A stretch of 64,000 bases of DNA from Marivita sp051251565 (lineage in GTDB: Bacteria; Pseudomonadota; Alphaproteobacteria; Rhodobacterales; Rhodobacteraceae), in assembly GCF_051251565.1 (NCBI RefSeq), contig NZ_JBPOFB010000001.1, positions 248,001 to 312,000 of the forward strand, in the 5' to 3' direction. The translations under genes and the position numbers were made by a program. Positions 40,012 to 49,596 of this stretch are shown piece after piece. The notes beneath the pieces were generated by a model that searched no databases, had not been told where the DNA came from, and worked only from the letters and a program-made list of their open reading frames with translations. Numbering within the stretch: the first letter of the stretch is position 1; the number at the start of each line of letters is the position of its first letter.

Positions 40012-42855
40012 ATGGGTTATGATGCCATCGACTATCTGCCATATGATTTTGCCAACCGGCGTCATATCGGCCCATCCCCTGCCGAGATGGCCGCGATGCT
40101 GGCTACGGTCGGGGTGTCCAGGCTGGATGATCTGATTGCCCAAACGGTGCCCGAGAGCATCCGTCAGGAGACGCCTCTTGATTTCGGCAAGGCGCTTTCG
40201 GAACGGGAATTGTTGCATCACATGCGCGAGGTGGCAACGCAGAACGAGGTTCTGACCTCACTGATCGGGATGGGGTATCATGGCACGGTCACGCCGCCTG
40301 CGATCCAGCGCAACATCTTCGAGAACCCGGCTTGGTACACCGCCTACACGCCCTACCAGCCGGAGATTTCGCAGGGTCGACTGGAGGCGCTGTTGAATTA
40401 TCAGACCATGGTCAGTGACCTGACCGGGCTGGAGATCGCCAATGCGTCTTTGCTGGACGAGGCGACGGCCTGTGCCGAGGCGATGACCATGGCGCAGCGG
40501 GTGGCCAAGTCGAAGGCGACGGCGTTCTTTGTCGATGTGAACTGCCATCCGCAGAACATCTCGGTCATGAAGACGCGCGCCGCACCCTTGGGCATCGAAG
40601 TGATCGTTGGTGATGTCGCCGATATGGATGCGGATGCGGTGTTTGGCGCGATCTTTCAGTATCCGGGCACATATGGCCATTTGCGCGATTTTACGGACGA
40701 TATCGCCCGGCTGCACGCGGCCAAGGCGATTGCCGTCATTTCCGCTGATCCGATGGCGCTGTGCCTGCTCAAAGAGCCGGGCGCGATGGGCGCGGATATC
40801 GCGGTTGGATCAACCCAACGGTTCGGGATTCCGCTGGGCTATGGTGGGCCGCACGCTGCCTACATGGCGACCAGGGATGCCTATAAGCGGGCCATGCCGG
40901 GACGCATTGTGGGGATCTCCATCGATTCACATGGCAACAAGGCGTACCGCCTGTCTTTGCAAACCCGCGAGCAGCACATCCGCCGCGAAAAAGCGACGTC
41001 GAACGTGTGTACGGCGCAGGCGCTTTTGGCGGTGATGGCCGGGTTTTATGCGGTGTTCCACGGGCCGAAAGGCCTGCGTGCGATTGCGCAGCGCATCCAT
41101 CGCAAGACGGTCCGGATGGCCAAGGGGCTGGAAGCCGCCGGGTTCAAGGTGGACCCTGCTGCGTATTTCGACACGATCACAGTGGATGTCGGCTTGCTTC
41201 AGCGCGGGGTGTTGCAGGCGGCTGTGCGCGAGGGGTTGAACCTGCGGGCTGTTGGCAAGACCAAGATCGGCATCACCCTGGACGAAAAATCGCGTCCCGC
41301 GACGATCGAGGCAGTGTGGCGGGCTTTTGGGTTGGTCAAGGCGGATGATGATCTGACGCCCGAATACCGGTTGCCTGACGCGTTGATCCGCAAATCCGAA
41401 TATTTGCAGCACGATGTGTTCCACATGAACCGGGCCGAGACCGAAATGATGCGCTATATGCGGCGCCTGGCGGACCGGGATCTGGCGCTGGACCGCGCGA
41501 TGATCCCGCTTGGGTCGTGCACGATGAAGCTTAATTCAGCGGCGGAAATGATGCCCGTGAGCTGGCGTGAGTTTGCCGATATCCACCCGTTTGTGCCAGA
41601 TGATCAAGTGCGGGGGTATCATGCGCTGATCGCGGATCTGAACGCCAAGCTGTGCACCATTACCGGCTATGATGCGATTTCGATGCAGCCCAATTCGGGC
41701 GCGCAGGGGGAGTATGCGGGGTTGTTATCCATCGCGGGCTATCACCGCGCCAAGGGTCAGGGGCATCGCAACGTCTGTCTGATCCCGGTCAACGCGCATG
41801 GCACCAATCCGGCCTCGGCGCAGATGGTGGGTTGGAAGGTTGTCGTGGTAAAATGCGACGAGAACGGATCGATTGACCTTGAGGATTTCCGCGCCAAGGC
41901 AGAGCAGTATTCCGACACTCTTGCCGGGACGATGATCACCTATCCGTCGACGCATGGCGTGTTCGAGGGGACGGTCAAGGAGGTCTGCCAGATCACCCAT
42001 GATCATGGCGGGCAGGTCTATATCGACGGCGCGAACATGAACGCCATGGTGGGTCTGTCGCGGCCTGGCGATCTTGGCGGCGATGTCAGCCACCTGAATC
42101 TGCACAAGACGTTCTGCATTCCGCATGGCGGGGGGGGGCCAGGCATGGGGCCGATTGGTGTCAAGGCGCATCTCATCCCGCATCTGCCCGGTGATCCGTT
42201 GACCGGGGAGGGCGCGGTTTCTGCGGCACCTTTTGGGTCGCCATCGCTTTTGCCGATTTCATGGGCTTATTGCCTGATGATGGGCGGTGAGGGGCTGACG
42301 CAGGCGACGCGGGTGGCGATCCTGAACGCGAACTACATTGCGACGCGGCTCGAAGGGGCGTTCGACGTGCTTTATCGCGGCGAACAGGGACGGGTGGCGC
42401 ATGAGTGTATTCTGGATGTGCGTCCGTTCGAGAAATCCGCAGGTGTCACTGTCGAGGATATCGCCAAGCGTCTGATGGACGCGGGGTTCCATGCGCCGAC
42501 GATGTCCTGGCCGGTGGCGGGGACTTTGATGGTCGAGCCGACAGAGAGCGAGACCAAAGCCGAGCTGGATCGGTTTTGCGATGCGATGTTGGCGATCCGG
42601 GACGAGATCCGGGATATCGAAGAGGGGAGGATCGACCGCGAGATCAATCCGCTCAAGCTTGCGCCGCACACGATGGAAGACCTCGTGCGGGATTGGGACA
42701 GGCCCTATAGCCGCGAACAAGGGTGTTTCCCCAAAGGCGCGTTCCGGGTGGACAAGTATTGGCCTCCGGTCAACCGCGTCGACAACGCCTATGGCGACAG
42801 GCATCTGGTCTGTACGTGCCCGCCGATGGAGGATTATGCCGAGGCGGCAGAGTAA
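40012..42855 (+). CDS. gcvP: Glycine dehydrogenase (decarboxylating), P protein
   Basis: A 947-residue PLP enzyme that decarboxylates glycine and passes the aminomethyl group to GcvH. It is the fused single-chain form (two aminotransferase-like halves, about 1-445 and 446-947). The PLP lysine is Lys699 in Asn-Leu-His-Lys-Thr-Phe, followed by the Gly-rich loop encoded across a run of nine G at about 42130-42138. AAGGAGAG just upstream fixes the ATG at 40012; the frame is open from 39790 but that part overlaps gcvH. Confidence 0.97.
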   Translation: MGYDAIDYLPYDFANRRHIGPSPAEMAAMLATVGVSRLDDLIAQTVPESIRQETPLDFGKALSERELLHHMREVATQNEVLTSLIGMGYHGTVTPPAIQRNIFENPAWYTAYTPYQPEISQGRLEALLNYQTMVSDLTGLEIANASLLDEATACAEAMTMAQRVAKSKATAFFVDVNCHPQNISVMKTRAAPLGIEVIVGDVADMDADAVFGAIFQYPGTYGHLRDFTDDIARLHAAKAIAVISADPMALCLLKEPGAMGADIAVGSTQRFGIPLGYGGPHAAYMATRDAYKRAMPGRIVGISIDSHGNKAYRLSLQTREQHIRREKATSNVCTAQALLAVMAGFYAVFHGPKGLRAIAQRIHRKTVRMAKGLEAAGFKVDPAAYFDTITVDVGLLQRGVLQAAVREGLNLRAVGKTKIGITLDEKSRPATIEAVWRAFGLVKADDDLTPEYRLPDALIRKSEYLQHDVFHMNRAETEMMRYMRRLADRDLALDRAMIPLGSCTMKLNSAAEMMPVSWREFADIHPFVPDDQVRGYHALIADLNAKLCTITGYDAISMQPNSGAQGEYAGLLSIAGYHRAKGQGHRNVCLIPVNAHGTNPASAQMVGWKVVVVKCDENGSIDLEDFRAKAEQYSDTLAGTMITYPSTHGVFEGTVKEVCQITHDHGGQVYIDGANMNAMVGLSRPGDLGGDVSHLNLHKTFCIPHGGGGPGMGPIGVKAHLIPHLPGDPLTGEGAVSAAPFGSPSLLPISWAYCLMMGGEGLTQATRVAILNANYIATRLEGAFDVLYRGEQGRVAHECILDVRPFEKSAGVTVEDIAKRLMDAGFHAPTMSWPVAGTLMVEPTESETKAELDRFCDAMLAIRDEIRDIEEGRIDREINPLKLAPHTMEDLVRDWDRPYSREQGCFPKGAFRVDKYWPPVNRVDNAYGDRHLVCTCPPMEDYAEAAE

Positions 42856-42873
42856 GTATCCGTCACGCGATCG

Positions 42874-42895
42874 GGATGGGCAGGATTGCCCATCC
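42874..42895. repeat. Palindrome after gcvP
   Basis: GGATGGGCA (42874-42882) and TGCCCATCC (42887-42895) form a perfect nine-base stem with a GGAT loop. It shares the TGGGCA/TGCCCA core with the palindrome after gcvH. No U-tract follows. Confidence 0.6.
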
Positions 42896-42971
42896 TATCG
42901 CGCAATGGTGCGCGGTCCGGTGAAATTTTCCGACCTGTGCAACCAAAACCGGGGCGCTACGTTCCTTTCCT

Positions 42972-43154
42972 ATGACACACGTATTCCAATTATTGCGACG
43001 CCGCATGGCGGGGCGGGGCAGCAAAGTTCATTCGAACGCACAAACCGCGATTCCGGTGGTGACACGGGCGCCCTACCGCGGGGATCTCGCGCTTAAACAT
43101 GACCGGGCACAGCATCGTCGCTATGCGGCGCATTTCGAGGATCTTCAGAATTGA
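42972..43154 (+). CDS. Small hypothetical basic protein
   Basis: A 60-residue, Arg/His-rich frame with no domain I recognise. Support is positional: its stop overlaps the TTG start of the next gene (TTGA at 43151-43154), the arrangement of translationally coupled genes. There is no clear ribosome site before its ATG. It may be a real small gene or a chance frame. Confidence 0.35.
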   Translation: MTHVFQLLRRRMAGRGSKVHSNAQTAIPVVTRAPYRGDLALKHDRAQHRRYAAHFEDLQN

Positions 43155-43792
43155 CCAAGCCACTTCTTATTCTGGGCGCGACGTCGGGTATTGGGCGCTG
43201 CGCCATGGACGAAGCTGTCCGACGCGGGTTACCGATCCGTGCCTTTGCGCGCCGTGCCGATGCGCTTGTTTCAAGTGACCTTGTGGAGCCGTTTGTCGGC
43301 GATGCGCGCTCTGCGACGGACCTTGCCAATGCCTTGCAGGGCGTGCGTGCGGTCATCTATGCGCTGGGCATCACCGAACGGCTGGCGATGTTGTGGGAAG
43401 AGGAAACGCTGTTTTCTGACACCACGCGTGTTTTGCTGGATGCGATGGCGGCGGCTGAAGTGTCGCGTTTGGTCGCTGTGACGGGATTTGGCGCCGGGCG
43501 CAGCAAATCCGCGATGAGCTGGATTGAACGCACCGGGCATCGGGCGATTTTGGGCAGGCCTTATGCGGACAAGGATCGGCAGGAAGCGCTTATTGCGGAC
43601 GCGTCTTTGGACTGGACGATTGTTCGGCCCGTGATACTGACCAAAGGGGCGCGGTCCGAGGCGTACAAGGTGCTGCGCGACCCGGCGGAGTGGCGCAATG
43701 GTCTTATCTCGCGGGCGAGTGTTGCGCATTATCTGATCGACGCGGTCGAGCAGGGGGTGGATCTTCGCGCTGATGTCGTGTTGACGCGGTAG
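43151..43792 (+). CDS. NAD(P)-binding SDR/NmrA-like protein
   Basis: A 213-residue single-domain Rossmann protein with Gly-Ala-Thr-Ser-Gly-Ile-Gly (about 8-14). It lacks the classical Tyr-x-x-x-Lys dehydrogenase pair, which points to the atypical NAD(P)H-binding (NmrA/YwnB-like) group, often redox sensors or reductases of unknown substrate. The start is TTG at 43151, eight bases after GAGGA. It overlaps the preceding small frame by four bases. Confidence 0.78.
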   Translation: MTKPLLILGATSGIGRCAMDEAVRRGLPIRAFARRADALVSSDLVEPFVGDARSATDLANALQGVRAVIYALGITERLAMLWEEETLFSDTTRVLLDAMAAAEVSRLVAVTGFGAGRSKSAMSWIERTGHRAILGRPYADKDRQEALIADASLDWTIVRPVILTKGARSEAYKVLRDPAEWRNGLISRASVAHYLIDAVEQGVDLRADVVLTR

Positions 43793-43822
43793 CGCTATAT
43801 CCGCGTGGGCAAACCTGCCTGC

Positions 43823-44695
43823 CTATGTGGGGGGTTCGTCGTCTAGCAAAAAGGACATCGCATCCCGGACGCGGCCCCAAGTGGCGGCATCCGGTGCACA
43901 GAGCAGATAGCCGCTGCGCATCTGGGCGCGGTAATCCGTCCCGTCCAGACAGGCCACATGCCCTCCCGCCTGTTTGACGATCAGCGCGCCTGCGGCGTGG
44001 TCCCACGGGCTGAGGTTGGAACACAGCACGAAATCGACATGACCCAAGGCCACCATGCGGAACTCATGCGCGGCACAGCGCAACATGTAGAGACGCTGAA
44101 ACCGGGTCATGAGAGTTGCCATCTGCGGGCGCATTGCTTCGGGCAGGTTGTAGAATGACGCAAAGCCGCTGAGGTCTTCGACTGGCCCACCTTTGGAGAC
44201 GCTGACAGCCCGCGCAGGGCGGCGGGGGGCGATCACCTGCGCCGGGGTGGTTTCATCGGCGACCAGCACTTCGTCGGTGATGGGATCGTAGATCAGGCCA
44301 AACACCGGAACGCCAAATCGGGTCATGGCAAGGATCACGCCAAAGGTGGCCAACCCATGCGCAAAGTTCCATGTGCCATCCACCGGGTCGATGGCAAAGC
44401 CCATTTCAGCATCAGCCAGTTGGGCGATTTTTTCTTCTGTCATGCTTTCCTCGCCAACGATCAGAGCGTTGGGGAACATCGACAGCAAGCCGCGTGCGAT
44501 CATTTTTTCTGCGTCTTTGTCAGCGGCGGTCACCACGTCCATCGGGCCGGACTTTTGATCGATATCCTTGGTGCCAAGGGTGCGGAAGCGGGGCAGGATT
44601 TCGGCCTTTGCGGCGCGGCGCACAAGGTTGATGATCTGGGTGCGCTGTGCGGGCGTGAGCGGCGCGGGGATCGTCATGGGCAAGCTATCGGACAT
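43823..44695 (-). CDS. Inositol monophosphatase family protein
   Basis: A 290-residue Mg-dependent phosphatase. The metal motifs are Gly-Glu-Glu-Ser (about 97-100), Asp-Pro-Val-Asp-Gly-Thr (about 122-127) and Trp-Asp-His-Ala-Ala-Gly (about 232-237). Family members dephosphorylate inositol phosphates, histidinol phosphate (HisN) or 3'(2'),5'-bisphosphate nucleotides; sequence alone does not separate these. The Met at 44695 is used; a Met at 44677 is an equal alternative, as neither has a good ribosome site. Confidence 0.87.
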   Translation of the reverse strand: MSDSLPMTIPAPLTPAQRTQIINLVRRAAKAEILPRFRTLGTKDIDQKSGPMDVVTAADKDAEKMIARGLLSMFPNALIVGEESMTEEKIAQLADAEMGFAIDPVDGTWNFAHGLATFGVILAMTRFGVPVFGLIYDPITDEVLVADETTPAQVIAPRRPARAVSVSKGGPVEDLSGFASFYNLPEAMRPQMATLMTRFQRLYMLRCAAHEFRMVALGHVDFVLCSNLSPWDHAAGALIVKQAGGHVACLDGTDYRAQMRSGYLLCAPDAATWGRVRDAMSFLLDDEPPT

Positions 44696-44802
44696 GAAAC
44701 GACTCGATTTTTGTGACGGTTGTCTTGGGGCATGCCAAGGGAATGACCTAAGGGCAAGGCGTTATTGCACTTCATTGGACCGATTGCTCCGGGTGAAACC
44801 CG

Positions 44803-47331
44803 TCACTCCCGGGCGCGCAGCACCTGAGCAGGGCGCGCAGCAAGCGGACGCCACGCGAACACCAATCCCGCGATCAGCGTTGCCAGGACACCCCCCACCA
44901 CGATGCCAAGCGCGGACGGCCAGACCACTGCAAAGCTGGTGTCCATGATGAATGTCATCACAGCCCAGCTTCCCATAATGCCCGCGCCCAAGGCCACGAT
45001 GCCTGCGCCGGCACCCAAAAGGCCAGAACGCAGAGCAAAGCTTTGCAAGATGCGCGCGCGGCTTGCGCCAAGGGTTTTTAACACGGCCGCCTCGTAGGTG
45101 CGGGCACCTTCGCCCGCGGCGGCGGCTCCGATCAGCACCAGAAATCCGGTTAGCAAGGTGGCAGCGGCCCCCCATCGTACGGCGGCACCGATCCCTTCGA
45201 GCAGCAGGCTGACGCGGTCGATCGCGTCACGGACGCTGATCGCGGTGATGTTGGGAAAGGCACTGGCCAGTTCGCGCAGGATGCGGGCCTCGTCTTCGGG
45301 GGCGGCGTAGACGGTTGAGATAAACGTGTGCGGCGCACCTTGCAGCGCGTTGGGGGTGAGCGTCATCACAAAGCCCATCCCGGCAGTCGAGAAATCCACA
45401 TCGCGGAAATTGGTGATGGTCGCAGTGATGTCGCGGCCAAGCACGTTGACGGTCAGTTCATCCCCAAGGTTGAGGCCAATTTCCTCGGCCTCTTCGATTG
45501 CAAAGCTGATCTCGGGCGGGCCATCATGATCCGGGGCCCACCATTCGCCTGCGACGATCTGGGTGTTGGTCCCGGGTTCTGACGCATAGGTCAGGCCACG
45601 ATCGCCGGTGACGACCCAGTGATCGCCCGCCACCTCACGCGCAGGCACGCCATTGATGCGGCTGAGCACGCCGCGCATCATGGGCGCGGTGTCGATCCGG
45701 GCGACGGCGGGATCGTTTTCAAGGATCTCGCGGAATTGCGGCATCTGGTCGGGTTGGATGTCGACAAAGAAATAGGCCGGGGCGACCTCGGGCAGATCGC
45801 GGTCAATCGCGGTGCGCAGGTTGCCATCGATCTGGCCCACAGCGGCCAACACCGACAGGCCAAGGCCGAGCGACAGAACCACGGGGGCTGCTGCGTCACG
45901 CGGGCCGCCGATCGAGGCCAGTGCCCATCGCCAGACCGGGTGGCCTCGGGTGAGTTTTCCAGACCGCTTGGCCAGCCACCGGATGGCGATAGAGGCCAGC
46001 ACCAGAACGAACAAAGCGCCGATCAGGCCGCCTGCGGTCCAAAGTGTCAGGAACGGGCTGCCTGAAAACAGAGAGGCAACGCCGACCAGCAACGCCAATA
46101 GTACCAGCGTCGCAAATACGTAGCGCCATGCGGGCAGGGCACTGGTTCCGTCAAGTGCATCGCGGAACAGCATTGCCGGACGCACATCTTCGGTGCGGGC
46201 CAGCGGCCAAAGCGTGAAGACAAGCGCGGTCAGAAGTCCATAAAGCGCCGCCTCGAACAACGGAGCGGGGTGGATCGTGAAGATCGCAGGCACCGGAAGC
46301 GATGCACCAATCAGCGGGCCAAACAGGATCGGCACCAATGCGCCCAGGACAAGGCCGATGGAAACGCCCAGAACGCTGAGCACACCGATCTGGAGAAAAT
46401 AGGTCTGGAAAATCGTTGCACGGGTCGCGCCCAATGTGCGCAGTGTTGCGATCACCGAGGTTTTGCTGGCCAGATAGGCCCGCACTGCCGCCGATACGCC
46501 GATCCCACCCACGGCAAGGCCGGACAGGCCGACAAGGATCAGGAATGCGCCCAGCCGTTCGACAAATTGCGCCACACCCGGTGCCCCGTTTCGCGCGTCG
46601 CGCCAGCGCAGTCCGCTGTCGGGGAATTGCGCTTCGAGCGAGGTTTCCAGTGCGTCCAGGTCTGGGTTAAGGGGCAAGAGCAGCCGGTATTCGGTTTCAT
46701 AAAGCGTGCCGGGTTGCAGCAGCCCTGCGTCCCGCAGCGCGTCTGTCGTGACGATGGTGCGCGGCCCCAGAGAAAAGCCCGCAGCGCCGCTGTCGGGTTC
46801 GGACACTAGGATCGCGGACAGGGTGAAATCGCTGGTGCCAAGGCGGAAGCTGTCGCCGGGGGACAGGCCAAGACGGTCGGCCAATAGCGGGGCCATGACC
46901 GCGCCGGGTTGTCCGCCGGTTCCCGCCAGCGCGTCGGCCAGCGGCATTGCAGGCTCAAGCACCACATCGCCGGTCAGCGGATAGGCGGCATCGACGGATT
47001 TCACCTGTGTCAGGGCGCGCTCTGACAGTCCGTCGGGGTCTTTGATCACCATGGAGCGGAAATCGGTGATCTCGGATATGTTGGTCGAAATGTTTTCAAG
47101 CCATGCGCGCTCTTCCGGGTTGGCAAAGCGGTAGGTGAATTCCACCGACGCATCGCCGCCTAGCAGGACTGCGCCTTGATCCGCCAAACCTGCTTGAATG
47201 GCCGACCGGACAGAGCCGACGCCCGCAATGGCGGCCACGCCTAGCGCGAGGCAGGCGAGGAAGATGCGAAAGCCCTTGAGCCCACCACGCAGTTCCCGGC
47301 GGGCAAAACGCGCTGCCGTCGCCAACGCCAT
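44803..47331 (-). CDS. ABC transporter permease, YbbP-like (FtsX fold)
   Basis: An 842-residue permease with a first helix at about 20-45, a large periplasmic domain, three helices at about 255-375, a central pair at about 405-470, a second periplasmic domain and three C-terminal helices from about 700. This is the duplicated MacB/FtsX architecture of YbbP. With YbbA it forms a mechanotransmitting type VII ABC system rather than a classical transporter. Its start overlaps the stop of the ATPase gene by one base. The divergent tesA-type gene completes the same trio seen in enteric bacteria. Confidence 0.9.
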   Translation of the reverse strand: MALATAARFARRELRGGLKGFRIFLACLALGVAAIAGVGSVRSAIQAGLADQGAVLLGGDASVEFTYRFANPEERAWLENISTNISEITDFRSMVIKDPDGLSERALTQVKSVDAAYPLTGDVVLEPAMPLADALAGTGGQPGAVMAPLLADRLGLSPGDSFRLGTSDFTLSAILVSEPDSGAAGFSLGPRTIVTTDALRDAGLLQPGTLYETEYRLLLPLNPDLDALETSLEAQFPDSGLRWRDARNGAPGVAQFVERLGAFLILVGLSGLAVGGIGVSAAVRAYLASKTSVIATLRTLGATRATIFQTYFLQIGVLSVLGVSIGLVLGALVPILFGPLIGASLPVPAIFTIHPAPLFEAALYGLLTALVFTLWPLARTEDVRPAMLFRDALDGTSALPAWRYVFATLVLLALLVGVASLFSGSPFLTLWTAGGLIGALFVLVLASIAIRWLAKRSGKLTRGHPVWRWALASIGGPRDAAAPVVLSLGLGLSVLAAVGQIDGNLRTAIDRDLPEVAPAYFFVDIQPDQMPQFREILENDPAVARIDTAPMMRGVLSRINGVPAREVAGDHWVVTGDRGLTYASEPGTNTQIVAGEWWAPDHDGPPEISFAIEEAEEIGLNLGDELTVNVLGRDITATITNFRDVDFSTAGMGFVMTLTPNALQGAPHTFISTVYAAPEDEARILRELASAFPNITAISVRDAIDRVSLLLEGIGAAVRWGAAATLLTGFLVLIGAAAAGEGARTYEAAVLKTLGASRARILQSFALRSGLLGAGAGIVALGAGIMGSWAVMTFIMDTSFAVVWPSALGIVVGGVLATLIAGLVFAWRPLAARPAQVLRARE

Positions 47332-48023
47332 TATTCTGCGGCCTTCAATGCGTCTTCGGCGATGTGGCCGTCTGTCAGGCGGATCACCCGGTCACATTTG
47401 GCGGCCAATTCGCGGCTGTGGGTCACAAGGACCAAGGTTGCACCATGGCGGTCGCGCAGTCCAAAAAGCATGTCGATGATTGCTTGGCCGTTGACCCCGT
47501 CAAGATTGCCGGTGGGTTCATCGGCGAGCAGTATCTCGGGCCGGGTGACAGAGGCGCGGGCCAATGCCACGCGCTGTTGTTCGCCCCCGGACATCTGCGC
47601 GGGGTAGTGATCGGCACGGTGGGCCAGGCCCACCGCCTCAAGTTCGGCCTCTGCGCGGCTGTAGGCGTCTTTTTCGCCAGCGAGTTCGAGCGGGGTGGCT
47701 ACGTTTTCAAGCGCGGTCATGGTGGGGATCAGGTGAAACGATTGGAATACGACGCCCATGTGATCGCGGCGAAAGCGCGCCATCTGGTCTTCGTCCATCG
47801 CGGTCAGGTCCTGGCCCAAGGCCAGCACATTGCCGGATGTGGCGTTTTCCAAGCCGCCCATGACCATCAAAAGCGATGATTTGCCCGATCCGGAGGGGCC
47901 AATGAGGCCTAAGGTCTCGCCCTTGTGAACGGAAAGCGTTACTCCGTGCAGGATCTCAACCATTCCGGCATTGCCCTTGAGGCTGAGCGTGACATCTTTG
48001 AGATCGAGAACAGGTTGGGTCAT
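47331..48023 (-). CDS. ABC transporter ATPase, YbbA-like
   Basis: A 230-residue ATPase of the LolD/MacB class. The Walker A is Gly-Pro-Ser-Gly-Ser-Gly-Lys-Ser (about 43-50), the signature is Met-Ser-Gly-Gly-Glu-Gln-Gln (about 146-152) and the Walker B ends Leu-Leu-Ala-Asp-Glu-Pro-Thr (about 167-173). It pairs with the adjacent FtsX-type permease. The Met at 48023 is the family start and lies 19 bases from the divergent esterase start, so both promoters overlap the opposite gene. An upstream in-frame start at 48224 is not credible. Confidence 0.92.
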   Translation of the reverse strand: MTQPVLDLKDVTLSLKGNAGMVEILHGVTLSVHKGETLGLIGPSGSGKSSLLMVMGGLENATSGNVLALGQDLTAMDEDQMARFRRDHMGVVFQSFHLIPTMTALENVATPLELAGEKDAYSRAEAELEAVGLAHRADHYPAQMSGGEQQRVALARASVTRPEILLADEPTGNLDGVNGQAIIDMLFGLRDRHGATLVLVTHSRELAAKCDRVIRLTDGHIAEDALKAAE

Positions 48024-48042
48024 GGGATACGGAGCTTTTATC

Positions 48043-48717
48043 ATGTTGCAATGGTTCACATATGGGGCTTCGCAGATGTTGAGCAAGGTGCGCATGGGTG
48101 TTGTGTGTTTCTGCACAGTCACAGCGGCACAGGCAGACACCGTCGAAGTGCTTGCTCTTGGCGATAGCCTGACCGCTGGGTACGGGTTGATGGACCACGA
48201 AGGGTTCGTCCCGAAAATGCGCATCTGGCTCGAAAATCAAGGTCTGGATGTGCGGCTGGTCAATGCGGGTGTGTCTGGTGATACCACCGCAGGGGGCCTG
48301 TCGCGGGTGGAGTGGTCGCTCACCCCGGCCACCAAGGGGTTGATTGTTGCGCTTGGGGGCAATGACCTGCTGCGTGGGCTTGATCCGGCGGTCTCGCGTG
48401 CCAACCTCGAAGGCATTCTTAAGGTGGCGCAAGAGAACGGTTTAGACGTGCTTGTGGTTGGAATGGAAGCTCCGGGAAACTATGGGCCCGAATACAAGGC
48501 CGAGTTTGACGCGATCTATCCCGAGCTTTCACAGACCTACGGCGCCCTGTATTTTCCGCGTTTCTTTGAAGGGCTTTACACCGTTGGTGATACACCAGCA
48601 GAGCTGCGCGATGTAATGCAGATGGATGGCATTCACCCCAATGCCGACGGTGTGGATCTTATCGTTGATGCGATGGGACCTGCTGTGGCAGAGCTGATCA
48701 AGCGCGCGTCGGAGTGA
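48043..48717 (+). CDS. tesA: Arylesterase / acyl-CoA thioesterase I (GDSL hydrolase)
   Basis: A 224-residue SGNH hydrolase: block I Gly-Asp-Ser-Leu-Thr (about 43-47, catalytic Ser), Gly-Gly-Asn-Asp (about 105-108) and Asp-Gly-Ile-His (about 191-194, catalytic Asp/His). The N-terminal 27-37 residues are hydrophobic with Ala-x-Ala-like sites, predicting periplasmic export as for TesA. GGAG precedes the ATG at 48043; the longer frame from 47971 overlaps ybbA. It diverges from the YbbA/YbbP pair, the classical tesA-ybbAP layout. Confidence 0.92.
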   Translation: MLQWFTYGASQMLSKVRMGVVCFCTVTAAQADTVEVLALGDSLTAGYGLMDHEGFVPKMRIWLENQGLDVRLVNAGVSGDTTAGGLSRVEWSLTPATKGLIVALGGNDLLRGLDPAVSRANLEGILKVAQENGLDVLVVGMEAPGNYGPEYKAEFDAIYPELSQTYGALYFPRFFEGLYTVGDTPAELRDVMQMDGIHPNADGVDLIVDAMGPAVAELIKRASE

Positions 48718-48772
48718 TCTTTCAGGAGTGACGCGAGACTGACGTTTTCGGACCAAGCCCGAATAGATTTAC

Positions 48773-48794
48773 CGGGCGACGCGCACGCCGCCCG
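48773..48794. terminator. Hairpin between tesA and cold-shock gene
   Basis: CGGGCG (48773-48778) can pair with CGCCCG (48789-48794) between these convergent genes. There is no T-tract, so it is a weak candidate. Confidence 0.35.
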
Positions 48795-48839
48795 TTGAAT
48801 GCCTCGGCAAGGCTGCGATGGTCTTGGGCCTGATCGCTG

Positions 48840-49046
48840 TTAGGCCAGCGAGATATTGATCGCCGCTTCACGACCGTCCCGACCCGCTTCGAGGTCGAAC
48901 GTCACTTTTTGGTTGTCGGCAAGGCCGGTGAGGCCAGACCGTTCAACCGCGGAGATATGCACAAAGACGTCCTTGCCACCGCCATCGGGCGCAATGAAGC
49001 CATAACCTTTAGTCGTGTTGAACCATTTGACGGTGCCAGTGGCCAT
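48840..49046 (-). CDS. Cold-shock protein (CspA family), copy 1
   Basis: A 68-residue single cold-shock domain binding single-stranded RNA/DNA. RNP1 is Lys-Gly-Tyr-Gly-Phe-Ile (13-18) and RNP2 is Val-Phe-Val-His-Ile (27-31). It is about 90% identical (61/68 by my count) to the second copy at 50730. The upstream region can form CCGTC/GACGG hairpins, in line with the structured leaders of csp mRNAs. Confidence 0.95.
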   Translation of the reverse strand: MATGTVKWFNTTKGYGFIAPDGGGKDVFVHISAVERSGLTGLADNQKVTFDLEAGRDGREAAINISLA

Positions 49047-49292
49047 CCGCTCTACTCCTGTCTGTCTTATCTTCCGTCGGGCAAGACGGCACGACGGGCG
49101 CTGTCAGTCAAATTCGCGAACTGAGCCGAGACGGAGCAGTGATCGAAATTGGTAACTTTGCGACACAAGTTTTCATGCGATTCCAACCACGACGCAAGAA
49201 AAAAGCGGTGTTTTCGTTTTGATGTGAAAGGGGCTTGTCTTAGGGGCAATACGCCCCACCTTTAAACAGTATTTGCCTTGAGGGAGAGCAAC

Positions 49293-49556
49293 ATGTCAGG
49301 ATTGGACGCACGGGTGGCCGCCAAAATGGAACAACAAACGTTGGATGCGCGATATGCTGCTGCACGGGCAGATATCGAGCGAAGCCGTTTGATCGAAAAC
49401 GGTCAAGCTGGCGCGCTCTTGTTCGCTGCTATGGCCTATGGTGATGCTCTTGAGGAAAATAACCTGTTCCGGACCGCGTCCCACGTTGCAAAGCTTGTGT
49501 GCATTGCGGCGGTCTTCATCATACCAAACTTGCTGGTGATCCACGTCCTGCTTTAA
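49293..49556 (+). CDS. Small membrane protein of unknown function
   Basis: An 87-residue protein: residues 1-60 are helical and charged (possible short coiled coil), then one hydrophobic segment at about 66-86 ends the protein. This suggests a C-terminally anchored membrane protein. GAGGGAGAG just before the ATG at 49293 is a strong ribosome site. I recognise no domain. Confidence 0.7.
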   Translation: MSGLDARVAAKMEQQTLDARYAAARADIERSRLIENGQAGALLFAAMAYGDALEENNLFRTASHVAKLVCIAAVFIIPNLLVIHVLL

Positions 49557-49596
49557 ATCAGGTGGTTTTTGCGCGGTCCCAATTGGGACTGCGCGA

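Noticed and set aside
40927..42804. Antisense frames over gcvP
   Set aside because: gcvP is complete with its PLP lysine; these frames are mirror artefacts of G+C-rich codon use.
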